64,000 nt of DNA from Absidia repens (taxonomy: Eukaryota; Mucoromycota; Mucoromycetes; Mucorales; Cunninghamellaceae), in NCBI GenBank assembly GCA_002105175.1, contig MCGE01000018.1, positions 248,001 to 312,000 of the forward strand. Reading direction: 5' to 3'. Every line of letters starts with the position of its first letter. Position 1 is the stretch's first letter. Position numbers and translations under genes: made by a program. Of this stretch, positions 53,812 through 64,000 are shown piece by piece. Below the pieces are notes generated by a model, which was not told the DNA's origin, searched no databases, and saw only the letters and a program-made list of their open reading frames with translations.

Positions 53812-54860
53812 ATAATGTTTCAAATCCCGCCCACGTGGATTTTTTATTTACCCCAACCTTGAATTTTTTTTTTCCTTTTCTCTTTCTTTTCATTTCGTTT
53901 TTTTCTTCACGATTCAACTTCGGTGGGGTTATTTTGGACTTAGAATAGTGGCAGGACTAGTTTAGAAGCGTTTCAGAAAGGGATTACAACTTGCATGGGG
54001 AAACCCTTTCATTTTGAATCTAGGATTTGGAGCCACCATTCGTTAGCATTTTGGTGTCTCCATTAGCTCAGTTTAGTGTTAGTTTGTCATATTTTGTATC
54101 TACATTCAAATAAAATATGTATTTTTTTGCTTGCTTCCATAAAAAATGTTTCATTCGACTCTCTCATGTATTGTGCAATAGATTCCTTTTGTACTAAACC
54201 ATCACACAGAATGATTGGCAGTGAGTGTTATTGTGCTTCAATAACAGATGTCCCTTCAGTATTTTTCATAACTTGTACAGTATATTAGCTCCCATATTGT
54301 ATTTGTCTTTTAGTTTAGTTTCAGCCATTTCTCCATCCCCTCACGTTAGTCTCCTTCATATTTCCTCCAATAGATCTTTCTATTAGATCCCTTGTTATAG
54401 TGGACTACTCGTCTTTATTTTTAGTATCTACTCATATGCTTCAATAAAAATGCTATTAATCATACTTTGACTCATCTGATAATAAACTATCATAATTGTT
54501 TTGTGAACATCCTACCAAACACTTGCTTTCTAGTTTACCCACTATCACTGTCTCTCACCGTGTCCTATGAACTGAATGGCAATATTAGATCCCTTACCAT
54601 CAAGGTTAGTTACATTCCTGCTCAAATAGTCATATAAATAAACCTAGGTCGTGTTGTCCATGTAACTGCAGCTGTAAACTTCTATTTACTTTTTTTTTTT
54701 ATTTTTGCACTGCATTCTACATGAGCTATGACTACTACTTACCCAACCCCAACCCAAACCCACTAATATCTAGTGACTGGTTAGCGGTTCTAGCCCACTT
54801 GACATGAAAATTAAGTTGACTTTACAGTTCGTGCTGAACTGCACCAGATCGGTATATCTT
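53812..54860 (+). mobile_element. Dispersed 1.1 kb non-coding repeat, long copy B
   Basis: It opens GTTTCAAATCCCGCCCACGTG (CACGTG at 53832-53837), then a pyrimidine-rich leader. The core has GGCAGGACTAGTTTAGAAGC and GCATGGGGAAACCCTTTCAT, then AATAAAATATG near 54110. A second AATAAA lies near 54442 and the distal block has TCTAGTGACTGGTTAGCGGT near 54768. The 3' end is less like the other copies. It ends about 160 bases before the permease start, so part of it may act in that promoter. Confidence 0.65.
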
Positions 54861-55024
54861 CGGCTTTAAATCGGGTGTTGAAATCATTTCATTTGGTTAT
54901 CAATGCGTCTTTATCTCTGTGAAATTGGCAAGGCCCCAAAAACAAATGATCCTTTTTTTTCGCTTTTTTTTATTTTTTATTTTTTTGCCTTTTCTTTCTT
55001 TCGACTCACATTTATTGAATTGTG

Positions 55025-56771
55025 ATGGACTCCAAATGGGCAAAGATGGATACAAAGGAACAACACAACATGATTAGTCAACCGCTCACCACCACCTCCT
55101 CCTCCTCCAGCAGCAATCACAACCGCAACAGCAACATCATGGACATCCCAGCTCATACAAAGCCCGTGTTCAAAAACGAAAACGCCTACCATGTTGAAAT
55201 CCAGGGCATTCATCCGGTCCCATCAGATCAGCGCACCCATCGACGTCTACTCGACAATCTTACCATCTGGTTTTCTATTAACACCACCTTGGCGAACATG
55301 TCTATTGGGATGCTTGCGATTCCCGTGTTTGGATTGGGCTTTTTAGACAGTGTGGCATGTATTATTGTCTTCAATATGATTGTTTGTGTTCCTGGTGCAT
55401 TTTTTGTGACGCTCGGACAGCGCTATGGTCTCCGTCAAATGGTCCTGACCCGTTACAGTTTTGGTCTCTATGGTGCTATCTTACCTGTGGTTATCAATAT
55501 TGTTATTTGTATTGGATGGTCTATCATCAATGTGATTCTAGGTGGGCAATTGCTGACGTCGGTGAGTGATGATACGCTGCCCATGTGGGCTGCCATTCTT
55601 GTACTGGCCCTTGTTACTGTTATCATCTCTGTATTTGGATATCGCGTGTTACATGTCTACGAACGATGGATTTGGTTTCCAATGTGGTATGTATGTGTGT
55701 GTAGAGAGCTGAACGTTCAGACGATATGTTTATTTTATTGATACTGATAATACCATTCCTATTTTGAATGGGTGCATGGTTCCCATTAGGATCATCTTTT
55801 TATTACCTTGGCCTATGGAATGAAGAACATGGTCAATACGCCAATCCCGTCTACAAGTGGTGCGTCTGAAGCTGGTAACGTCTTGTCCTTTTCAACAAGT
55901 GTAGTGGGATTCAACCCTGGCTGGGTAACATGCGCGTCGGATTATGCCGTGAATCAGGTAATAGTTAAAAAAAAAAACGGGGGAACAGCGACGTTTACCT
56001 TTAGGCACCCCGACTCACTTCTTTCATTGTGTGGGTGTGGTGGAATGGCTGGATAAGCCGATATCTTTTAACAGACGTATTGTTTTCATTTTGGCATTCC
56101 TCGGCTCATTTATATCATCCGTACTACTGCAGACACTTGGTGTGGCTTTGACGACGGCGCTGCCACAATCACCGAAGTACCAAACGGCATGGGACAACAA
56201 CGGTGTTGGAGGACTGATCGGTGCAGTACTCGAGCCTTTGGGTGGATTTGGCAAGGTTTTGCTGGTTCTTTTAGCGTTTAGTATTGTTTCTTGTAATGTG
56301 CCCAATGGATACAGTGTAGGGTTATCGATTCAAGCTATGTCCCGGTCATTGCAGGTGATTCCCCAATGGGTTTGGACAATCACGGCAACTATCACCTACG
56401 TGCTCTTATCTGTTTTTGGTGCCTATCACTTCAAGGATATCCTCCAAAATTTTCTTTTGATACTGGCATACTACTGTGCACCCTATGCAGTGATCATAGC
56501 AATCGAGCATGGAATGGTAAGGAAAGGCGTGTACAACTTGGATCATTGGGATAAGGCGGACCGATTACCCGTAGGAGTAGCGGCCATGCTGGCATTGATC
56601 GTTGGCTTCTGTGGTGCACTTGTTGGTATGAATCAGTCCTGGTTTGTTGGTCCTCTAGCAAAATTGATAGGCGATCATGAAGGTGATATTGGATTTGAAT
56701 TAGCCATTGCTCTCTCTGCTTTAGTTTACATTCCTACACGATTGTATGAACTTCGTACAACTAGTAGATAG
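55025..56771 (+). CDS. NCS1-family nucleobase permease (purine-cytosine permease type)
   Basis: This is a plasma-membrane proton symporter for purines/cytosine or related compounds. Exons 55025-55690, 55790-55957 and 56058-56771 join in phase to 515 residues, a normal length. A polar cytosolic N-terminus leads to EIQGIHPVPSDQRTHRRLLD and NLTIWFSINTTLANMSIGML, followed by a family hallmark run of helices (LGFLDSVACIIVFNM, FFVTLGQRYGLRQMVLTRYS). Later parts are VVGFNPGWVTCASDYAVNQ and NRRIVFILAFLGSFISSVLL. The exon 1/2 joint is uncertain: the in-phase donor (GTATGTGT at 55691) places Tyr-Asp-His inside a helix, whereas the four-base-earlier donor would read WIIF but loses frame by one base in a T5 run. 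Confidence 0.82.
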
Positions 56772-58426
56772 AACCCTATATACCCTTACCGTAATTTTTC
56801 ATATGCATTATTTAGTTTATTATCATCACAATATCATTATTATTTATTTGAAAAATAAAAAAAATCATTTATCCTATAAACGTACCTGTCTTTACTATTT
56901 TTGTCATCGTCTTTATAGAACGAACTGGTTATCTTCCTTGTTTTTTTTTGTTTTTTTTTTTTTTTTTTGCCTTTATCATTTTCTTTTTAACACAAATATC
57001 ACATGCACGATCGACATCACTGCTGATGATTCTGCAATATCAAGACATACACACACACAGACACATTAACAATACATTCTAAGACAATAACAAATACATG
57101 TGTCATGTTTATTTTCAGAAAAATAAAAAACGACTATGCTGACTATAAACTATGCTATGCAGTCTTCCTAAACTATAATTGCTATTGCGCGATGAGTGAC
57201 TCGTCCCAGCGTATCACCAATTGTATCGTATGTCACCCAGCAGTCGCTTATTCATTTCGAGATTAATTCCATTCCCAACATATCACCAATTTATCATTTT
57301 GTTACCCGTCGCTTGTTCATTTTCAAGAAGTTATCCGCCTATCGAGCTTCGATTTTTTTTTTTTTTTGTGTCGCCGTGTCGCCGCATCAACATCCACCGA
57401 GCATTCCAAATACAATAGAATCCGATCGCCATCGAAAAATTCTATCGGTACTGTAATACAAAACCATGTTAGTTGCCATGAAGATAGATTGATCAACACA
57501 ATTTCCATCGTGGCCGATATCATTTTCCAAAGAATGCAAGCATTTCTCAATTTGGCATAATTATATAATAATCCGACAATCATTTGGTTCGTTAGTTGAT
57601 CCATAATAAGAAGACCTCATTGAGTCATGTTCACGACGTTTGTAAAAAAGAAAGTGGTTGGCGATAACAAAATCGATCAAAGAACTGACCATGACAACAG
57701 TGATCGCTTAAAGTCGTTTTTGTAGGCTGAAAAAAATCATGGTGCTGATGGTTGGTAGTGTATATCTGTAGGGTATGTATGTCTAACGTAAAGAAATTGT
57801 TTCTATGATACGATAGCGTCAATATATCGATATAAAAAAGTAAAAGAAGAGAAAAGAATTGAGTTTAAGCAGAATTTATGTACTCCAGGTTTTTTTTTTT
57901 CAAACCACGTCAATCGCGCTATTTTAGGATAGACAAATGGTGAACGGACCATGCTACCCTTTTCTCCACAATGCCGGTATTCATCCAGTTTCCCAGTCAT
58001 CGTCATCTTTCCATCCTAAAATGTCAATGGAATAGAAAAAAAATGGCAAGTTACTATCTACTTCTTTTTATGATCATGACCATTCCAATCCTGTACCGAA
58101 ACCAACTCCAAGAATTTACTTAATGGGAGTGGGGTGACCCGATCAGAGAGCAGCCAGTAAGAGCGCGCGTGTGTTTTTTTTTTTTTTTTTGACTGAGAAT
58201 TTTTTTTTCTAGACCGTGTCATGAACCGCGATGAAACGTGATTTTGCGATTTGATTGGCTGAAAAAATTGGAAAAAAAAATAATCAGCTGAATTGAAAAT
58301 CTCCTTGTTTCCCATACTTTTTCTTTTCCCTTTTCTTCACTTCCCTTTCTCTCTTTTTTTTTTAATTGTCCTATCCAATCCCTATTATCTCCATTTCTTT
58401 TTCGTTTTCGACAAATTACGCTTACA
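56772..58426. other. Intergenic 1.65 kb, with a local duplication but no confident gene
   Basis: It carries T runs (56955-56968, 57354-57367, 58176-58190). A duplicated segment lies at about 57208-57260 and 57277-57324. Minus-strand stretches at about 57890-58020 and 58060-58160 read like short protein pieces (SDRVTPLPLSKFLELV; GKLDEYRHCGEKGSMVRSPF) but do not build a gene. The last 150 bases are the promoter of the next gene. Confidence 0.5.
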
Positions 58427-59527
58427 ATGTCTGCAACAACACCTCATCGAACAGTATCTACTCCGACTAGTCGAAAAACATTTACGCCATGTACGAAAAT
58501 GAACAATTTGACTCTTAATTCACGATCCGGTGTCAACCGTACCAAAATGATCAACTGCCGTCAAGCTTTTGACTTTGATAAACGTATATTCGAAATAGCG
58601 GGCGAGGAAGACGATACGCCAGAGCACCCGAATTTGACAATGGTACTTGGTCAGCATAAGATCAGTTTTGACCAACTTTTGGTGAGTTTTTTTTTCTTCT
58701 TATCTGTTACTGGTGATAACTTCACATTTTCTTTGTTATTATAATCGATTACTGACACTTTTATTTTATTGTATTTATAGGATGATGATCATGCAAAACC
58801 ACCATTTATGTTATTATCGGACGACGAAGATTCAGACGAAGAAATCAACGAAACTTGCAACACATTCTCACCTTGTCGCATGTCACTATCACCTGACCGT
58901 GGCTTCCCTACATCTCATATGATGGAAATTGATGATGACAACACAAAAGACAACAATAATAACAGCAGCTCCCCGTTATTATTCAACAAGAAACCCTTAA
59001 GGAACGATCCTCACTATGACCCTCACTTTTCCTTTTCTGATGGTATTTACGAAGAGGACGAAGAAACGCAAAACCATGAATCATCATCATCATCATCATC
59101 AACAACAACAACAACACAGGACCTCGCCTCTTTGTCACAAATCAATGACAATGAAAATACCGCTCCTTCACTATGGCTTAAGCATTTCAACCCAACTATT
59201 ATCAACTTGAAGAAAACCCCAATCACCACCAACAGCAACAACAGCAGCAGCAACAGCCCAACTACTAGTCAACCACTACAAGAAATAATTGTCAACCACA
59301 ACCTCCCATCGATATTTGACGAGACAGACGACCAATCCTTACGACATACACAAAAGAAGAAAGTTGTAGGTGACCGACCCCACAGAATGCGAATGATGCG
59401 ATCCTTATCCCCAACTCGGGAAGATATGCGAAAAGGAAAAGAACCATGCCAATCACCACGCAACAACAATCCAAGCAACAACAACAACAACAAGCACATT
59501 GATCCCAGTGTAGCCTTCTTCTTATAA
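58427..59527 (+). CDS. Low-complexity, mostly disordered protein of unknown function
   Basis: Exons 58427-58681 and 58781-59527 join in phase to 333 residues. The N-terminal 85 residues are the most ordered part (NRTKMINCRQAFDFDKRIFE, then HPNLTMVLGQHKISFDQLL). After the intron an acidic motif appears (LLSDDEDSDEEINE), then Ser-, Thr- and Asn-rich runs, several SP/TP sites (RMSLSPDRGFP, RSLSPTREDMRKG), and a final VAFFL. SP/TP sites with acidic patches are common in cell-cycle or transcription regulators phosphorylated by proline-directed kinases, but no domain is recognised. Confidence 0.65.
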
Positions 59528-61021
59528 AACCATCATTTTGTCTCCTTTTTTTTTATATTTCACTTCCCCCCTCCTTTGTTATATTTGTCCTCCCCCCCCA
59601 TTCATTCCATTTTTTTATTCCCATTGTATAGTCTCCTTTTTTATTTTTATCTTCACTTCTTTTTTTTCCTTAGTTGCTAGTGTCTCTTTCTCTTTATATA
59701 TATCTGTCTTCAGTTTGCATATGTCTGTGTTAATCAATAAAATGAAATATTCTTTTACTCTAGTAATTTTTTGTCTTCTCGCTCTATGTCATTCAGGTGT
59801 TTGAAACATCGTGTTTAGTATTCTCTTTTCTTTTTCTTTTTTTTTTTGTAAGCGTGCATTACATGGCAATAATAGTCATGATGTGATATAGGAATGGCGA
59901 CATAGATATTGGGTTTCCCCACCTGGTAGCACATCAGGTCAGATTTCGCCACGGTGGAAATGACATTTTCGTATCAATACTCTCTTATACTTATTATCAC
60001 AATGTCTTTTACCTTCTTCAAGGATTATCTATATAGCAACACACAATGACAACGGCATTTTTTTTTTTTTGGCTTCTTTTCTATAGAGTGGAAAATTTAC
60101 GGAGATGTAGGTAGATTTATTACTGCAATGGTGAGTCTTTGCAGTGACTTACTATGCTGATATACAATTATTCTGACCATATCCGAATTCTTTTCTACAT
60201 AGAAATCCTTTCCAGCAAAGCAACATCAATAGTTTTATCAGTTCCATCCTATCTCCTGTTGGGCCCCATGGTGAAACTAAGTTCCCACCCACCCATGCCC
60301 TTTTGCCTGGAAACAAGCTCTCACCCAACATCATAGCATCTCATTATTTTCTTTTTCCCACCTTCCTGTTATCTTTGGCACACTCTCACCCATTCTAGTA
60401 TTGTACTTTGTTTTTACTCCCCTTTATCATTCATTAGTATAGTCATCTCCTTGACGTGTCACCCTAGAATAGAGACATCGTTGACTGCATATTTTATTCT
60501 GCATGATAAAAAAATAAAATGAACACTGACACTCCGATGGAACTTTTTTTTTGAAATTCGAATATTTTACTATTATACGGGGGGGGGAGTATTGGGATTT
60601 TAGTTTTGCTAGTGTAGGAAGGAGGCACGGAATTAAAAATATTATGACCGGGGTTTGGGTATATACTTATTATAACTATGCAGTCATGTTATAATAACGA
60701 CACAGGAGTGAATAATTGATCATAGAGATCAGGTTGAAGGAATTGTTTTCGCCTTGTATCTAAACCTCTTTTTGCACAATTATATCAGCTTCTTTTTTGT
60801 ATACTACACACGTACACGCACAAGTGCTACACACTGTCCAGTACACTACATTGACGGGCTGTGAAACTAGGCCAGGGCGAATTGAAAAACTTGACTTCAA
60901 ATATTTTATGCGAAGAGAGCAAAAATACTGCAGATGTTGAATGGCGGTGGCTTCTGTCAATAGAAGAGAGTCACCATGTTATACTGTGCTGGTTGTAGTT
61001 AAAACGCAATGAGATCAGAGG
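59528..61021. other. Intergenic 1.5 kb, no supported gene
   Basis: It has AATAAA near 59737, T runs, and a G run at 60579-60587. An open frame on each strand at about 60152-60336 overlaps the other and neither has family signals. Confidence 0.5.
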
Positions 61022-62085
61022 TTTTTGAAATCCCGCGCACGTGGATTTTTATTTATCCCACCTTCTAATTTTTTTCTCTCTCTCTCTCTTTCTTTTCATC
61101 TTCTTGTTTTTTTCTTCATCAATTCAACTTCTTTGGGACTATGTTGATCTTAGATTAGTGTCAGGACTAGTTTAGAAGGGATTTCAGCTCAGGGATTACA
61201 ACTTGCATGGGGAAACCCTTTCATTTTGGAGCTAGGATTTAGAGCCCCCATTAGTTTGGCTTTTTAGAGTCTTCATTGGCTTAGTTTAGTGTTAGTTGTC
61301 CATAGTTCGTATCTATATTTGAATAAAAAAATGTCTCTTTTTACATTCTCTAAAGAATTATGTCCCATTAGTTTCTCTCATGTCTTGAGCAATAGATCCT
61401 TTTATTTCCACTAACCATTGCTGTTCTTCAATAAGTGATTTCCCGTTTGTCATTCTCTTTGTAATGTACAGTACTGTATATTATATTAGCTCATATTTTA
61501 AATTTGGACCTTTTGGATTAGCCTTGGCTATTCTGTAGATCTCACCCCCGTCTCCCTCATGTTTCGCGCAATAGATCCTTTACAGTGAACCGTTCGTTTT
61601 TAGTTTTAGTGTCCACCAATATGCTTCAACAAACTATGTCTTTTATTATCCATCTGATAATGGACACTATCGCTATAATAAATGTGATACGCGTGTCCTA
61701 TTTAACATGATCTTTCTAGTTCGTTCAGAATAACTACTCTCCCTCCTTTCCCTTCCCCTATTCATAGTTGGTAGACATGAATAACTTACAATAAAGATCG
61801 TTATATGCCTGTTCAACCAATCATGTAAATGAAAGTAGGTCTTACTGTGCGTGTCACCGCTATTATAGAACATTAAGCACAGCTTATTAGCCTATCTATG
61901 ACAATTTTCTCCCATTTCTCCCACCTTCCTCCCCGTTTTCCTAGAGAGGTCTAGTGATCGATTGATAGTTTTAGCTCAGTTCATATGAAATCTATCTTTA
62001 TTCCCGCTCTACTATTCATATTAATCAACCTAGGCCGCACAGTCAATGTAGCCTCCTGGTAGACTGGACATAGGATATATAGCCA

Positions 62086-62117
<32 letters not shown>

Positions 62118-62180
62118 GTATGCGAAGCCATCGATTCCCAAGGGACTGTCTATGAACACTTCAACAACCTTCTCATCCCA
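61022..62180 (+). mobile_element. Dispersed 1.1 kb non-coding repeat, long copy C
   Basis: It opens TTTTTGAAATCCCGCGCACG (CACGTG at 61038-61043). A leader with a clean CT repeat (61076-61089) follows. The core starts TTAGTGTCAGGACTAGTTTA near 61154 and includes CTTGCATGGGGAAACCCTTT, then AATAAAAAAATG near 61324. Middle and distal blocks match copies A and D (TCATGTTTCGCGCAATAGAT; TCTAGTGATCGATTGATAGT), and the end is CACTTCAACAACCTTCTC near 62160. No coding frame. Confidence 0.7.
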
Positions 62181-62680
62181 CCCCCTGATACCAAATAGAC
62201 CACTTTTTTTTTTTTGGAAGTGTGAATAATAGTTTGAAATATATATATATATAAAGGCAAGCATTATGGTTAACATTACTACTGTTTCTGGCCGACACCG
62301 TAAAGCACATATAAAAAAAAGTTATTGGGCAATATATAAATGTAAGTTCAAGCAAGATATGATGTTACTTATCCCCTGCCAGAAAATAAAAAATCATGTC
62401 ACAATCCGATCACTTTCTGTTCATTTCCCCATTATCAACATATCACCGCGTTTTTGACGATGGTGATCATAATGGATGGCTTCAATATATATATATATAT
62501 ATAAGATAAAAGGATATTAAGCAAAAAAGACAAGTTTATTTGGCGTAAAAATAAAAATAGTAATAGTAATAATAATAATAACAATAACAATAATAATAAT
62601 AATTATAATAGAGTACAAGATTTATAAATATGATGCTACTAATCACTAACTAACAACTACAGTGTCTACAGAAGGATAGA
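62181..62680. other. Gap between repeat copy C and the kelch-type gene 3' end
   Basis: It includes TA microsatellites (62239-62253, 62486-62502) and AATAAT/AACAAT repeats at about 62560-62610. No gene. Confidence 0.5.
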
Positions 62681-64000
62681 TCAATCGTTACCAGACGGCT
62701 TGACCCTAGTCATAGGTTCAAAATCATTGGACGCAGGGGCATGACCTTCGTCAGGCTTGATATTATTATAATTGGGTACGGGATCGGTCGAATACAATGC
62801 ATGAGGAGGTGAGCCATTGTTGTCCTTTTCGGTGGCATCCGCACCATCCGCACCAGCGGCAGCACCAGTGGCGGCAGCAGCACCATTATTGCTGGCCACC
62901 TCACTATATCGATTGCCATCTGACGAAGTGAATAAGGTGGGCGAGTCATCTGTATGGAAGCCTTGAGGTGGTTGGTAAAGATCAAAGTCATTTTGGTCGG
63001 ATTGATTCTTCTTCTTGCGACGGTAATAAATAAAGGCACCAGCAATGATCTATTACAACAATAGAAAAATAAAAAAAATTAAGTCGGTCAACCGCATCAT
63101 TTACCAGGATCTTGTCATTGTCATCAAGTCAGCTGTTTTTTTTTTTTTGTTTTTTTACTTACAGCAATACCAGCTACACCGCCAACCACACCACCAGCAA
63201 TGGCACCTGTATTGGTCTGATTATCATCATCATGATTCACAGGAGTGGTACTGGTTGTAGAACCCCATGTTGGCGACTTGGGATTAGTAACATCAAGAGC
63301 ATAAGTAGTGTTTCGGAAATTGCCTCCACCATCGAAGCCAAATGAGATGAGTATGGTGTCTTGATACTGAACCGCTACAATAATAAAATGAAAACGGAAA
63401 TTCGTGTCAGTTTAAAACAAAAAATACAACAATGGTTCTGTTGGGGGGTGTTATTTATTGTTACCAGTGTGGCCCATAAGAGCTCCAGGATCTCCAGGAG
63501 CGGAATCGAGTTTGACATATATGTGATTGTCCAGATCCCAAAGGTAAGCGTAGTCCAAAAGGGGTAAATCTAATTGGGAATCAACCAAGAACGAGAACAA
63601 AAAAGGAGGGGGGGGGTTAAGTGGAATGTGGAGAAGCGTAAATAAAATCCTACTTACCTTGTAATCTATCTGAGCCCGCACCACCATAAATCAGTACTGT
63701 TGATGAGCCATTTACTATTTTTCCAAGAAACAAACAAAAAAAAAACCAATATAAAAACAAGAGAGTAGATGAGCATCATAATAGAATAGAATAGAGTCGA
63801 TGTTTTCTTACTTAATGTAGCTGTATGAGACGTTCTATTTCTAGGAATGGTACCATTGCATAGGATCAGACCCCATTGATCTATGAAGAGTGGAAGAAAA
63901 AAAAAATGGGTAGATTGAGTATGGCGCTTGAGTAAGGCTGGGGAAAGGGTGGGGGGGGGAATTCATATCATTTGATACCATACCTGAAACCGTGTTATAG
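62681..64000 (-). CDS. Kelch-repeat, single-pass membrane protein, C-terminal part
   Basis: Exons in phase are 64000(partial)-63984, 63880-63812, 63714-63658, 63569-63465, 63374-63163 and 63049-62681; the 5' end lies outside the window. Kelch-type blades are visible: QWGLILCNGTIPRNRTSHTA then STVLIYGGAGSDRL; LLDYAYLWDLDNHIYVKLDS then GALMGHTAVQYQDTILISFG. A Ser/Thr/Asp linker is followed by a Gly/Ala/Ile membrane helix (AIAGGVVGGVAGIAIIAGAF) and a basic stop (YYRRKKK). The cytosolic tail of about 105 residues is Ala/Gly/Asp/Pro-rich. Many filamentous fungi have surface proteins of this layout; partner and role are unknown. Confidence 0.8.

Noticed and set aside
59047..59499. Minus-strand Leu- and Asp-rich open frames
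   Set aside because: Shadows of Asn, Ser and Thr codon repeats in the 58427-59527 gene.
60152..60336. Two overlapping open frames on opposite strands
   Set aside because: Both are short, with no family motif or splice context, and each explains the other as a shadow.

Overview
This is eukaryotic nuclear DNA from a fungus, most likely an early-diverging filamentous one of the Mucorales type (inference from gene structure and protein flavour, not from a search). Genes are compact and cut by many short GT-AG introns, mostly about 50 to 120 bases. Intergenic DNA is AT-rich and full of homopolymer A/T runs. The proteins are fungal housekeeping types. I saw no rRNA, CRISPR array or convincing tRNA gene. 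Exon boundaries were placed by eye and checked by reading phase; where all phases close, the model is given as complete.

Layout: 1-1117 formin N-terminus (minus, runs off the window); 2026-2396 degenerate coding remnant (minus); 2485-4527 RFT1; 4748-5700 secreted unknown; 6891-7838 unknown; 8384-8936 broken gene remnant (minus); 9160-10310 dispersed repeat; 10661-14622 large unknown helical protein (minus); 15525-15845 repeat fragment; 16509-17846 RPF2 (minus); 18258-22805 RRP12 (minus); 23042-24203 C2H2 zinc-finger protein; 24729-25231 small PPxY membrane protein (minus); 25559-26803 TRM10; 27428-28480 seven-helix membrane protein (minus); 29381-30300 ER cyclophilin (minus); 30829-31683 NDUFS6-like complex I subunit; 32365-33508 repeat (minus); 33920-39982 URB2 (minus); 40142-41617 PP2A activator PTPA; 41954-42451 LYRM2-like LYR protein; 45133-45830 Ser/Ala-rich GPI-type wall protein; 46286-51053 SMC6; 51655-54860 repeat-rich gap; 55025-56771 NCS1 nucleobase permease; 58427-59527 disordered unknown; 61022-62180 repeat; 62681-64000 kelch-type membrane protein (minus, runs off the window).

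Three genes (RPF2, RRP12, URB2) serve large- or small-subunit ribosome maturation, and TRM10 modifies tRNA, so RNA and ribosome biogenesis is the commonest theme. Several pairs are divergent over short shared promoters: URB2/PTPA (159 bases), RRP12/zinc finger (236), PPxY protein/TRM10 (327) and cyclophilin/NDUFS6 (528).

The most unusual content is a non-coding dispersed repeat of about 1.1 kb. There are four long copies and three fragments, on both strands. Long copies begin with a CACGTG box in a CCCGCNCACGTGG-like context, continue through a pyrimidine-rich leader and a highly conserved core, and carry AATAAA-like signals. It looks like an RNA polymerase II-style transcription unit or a non-autonomous mobile element with no protein.
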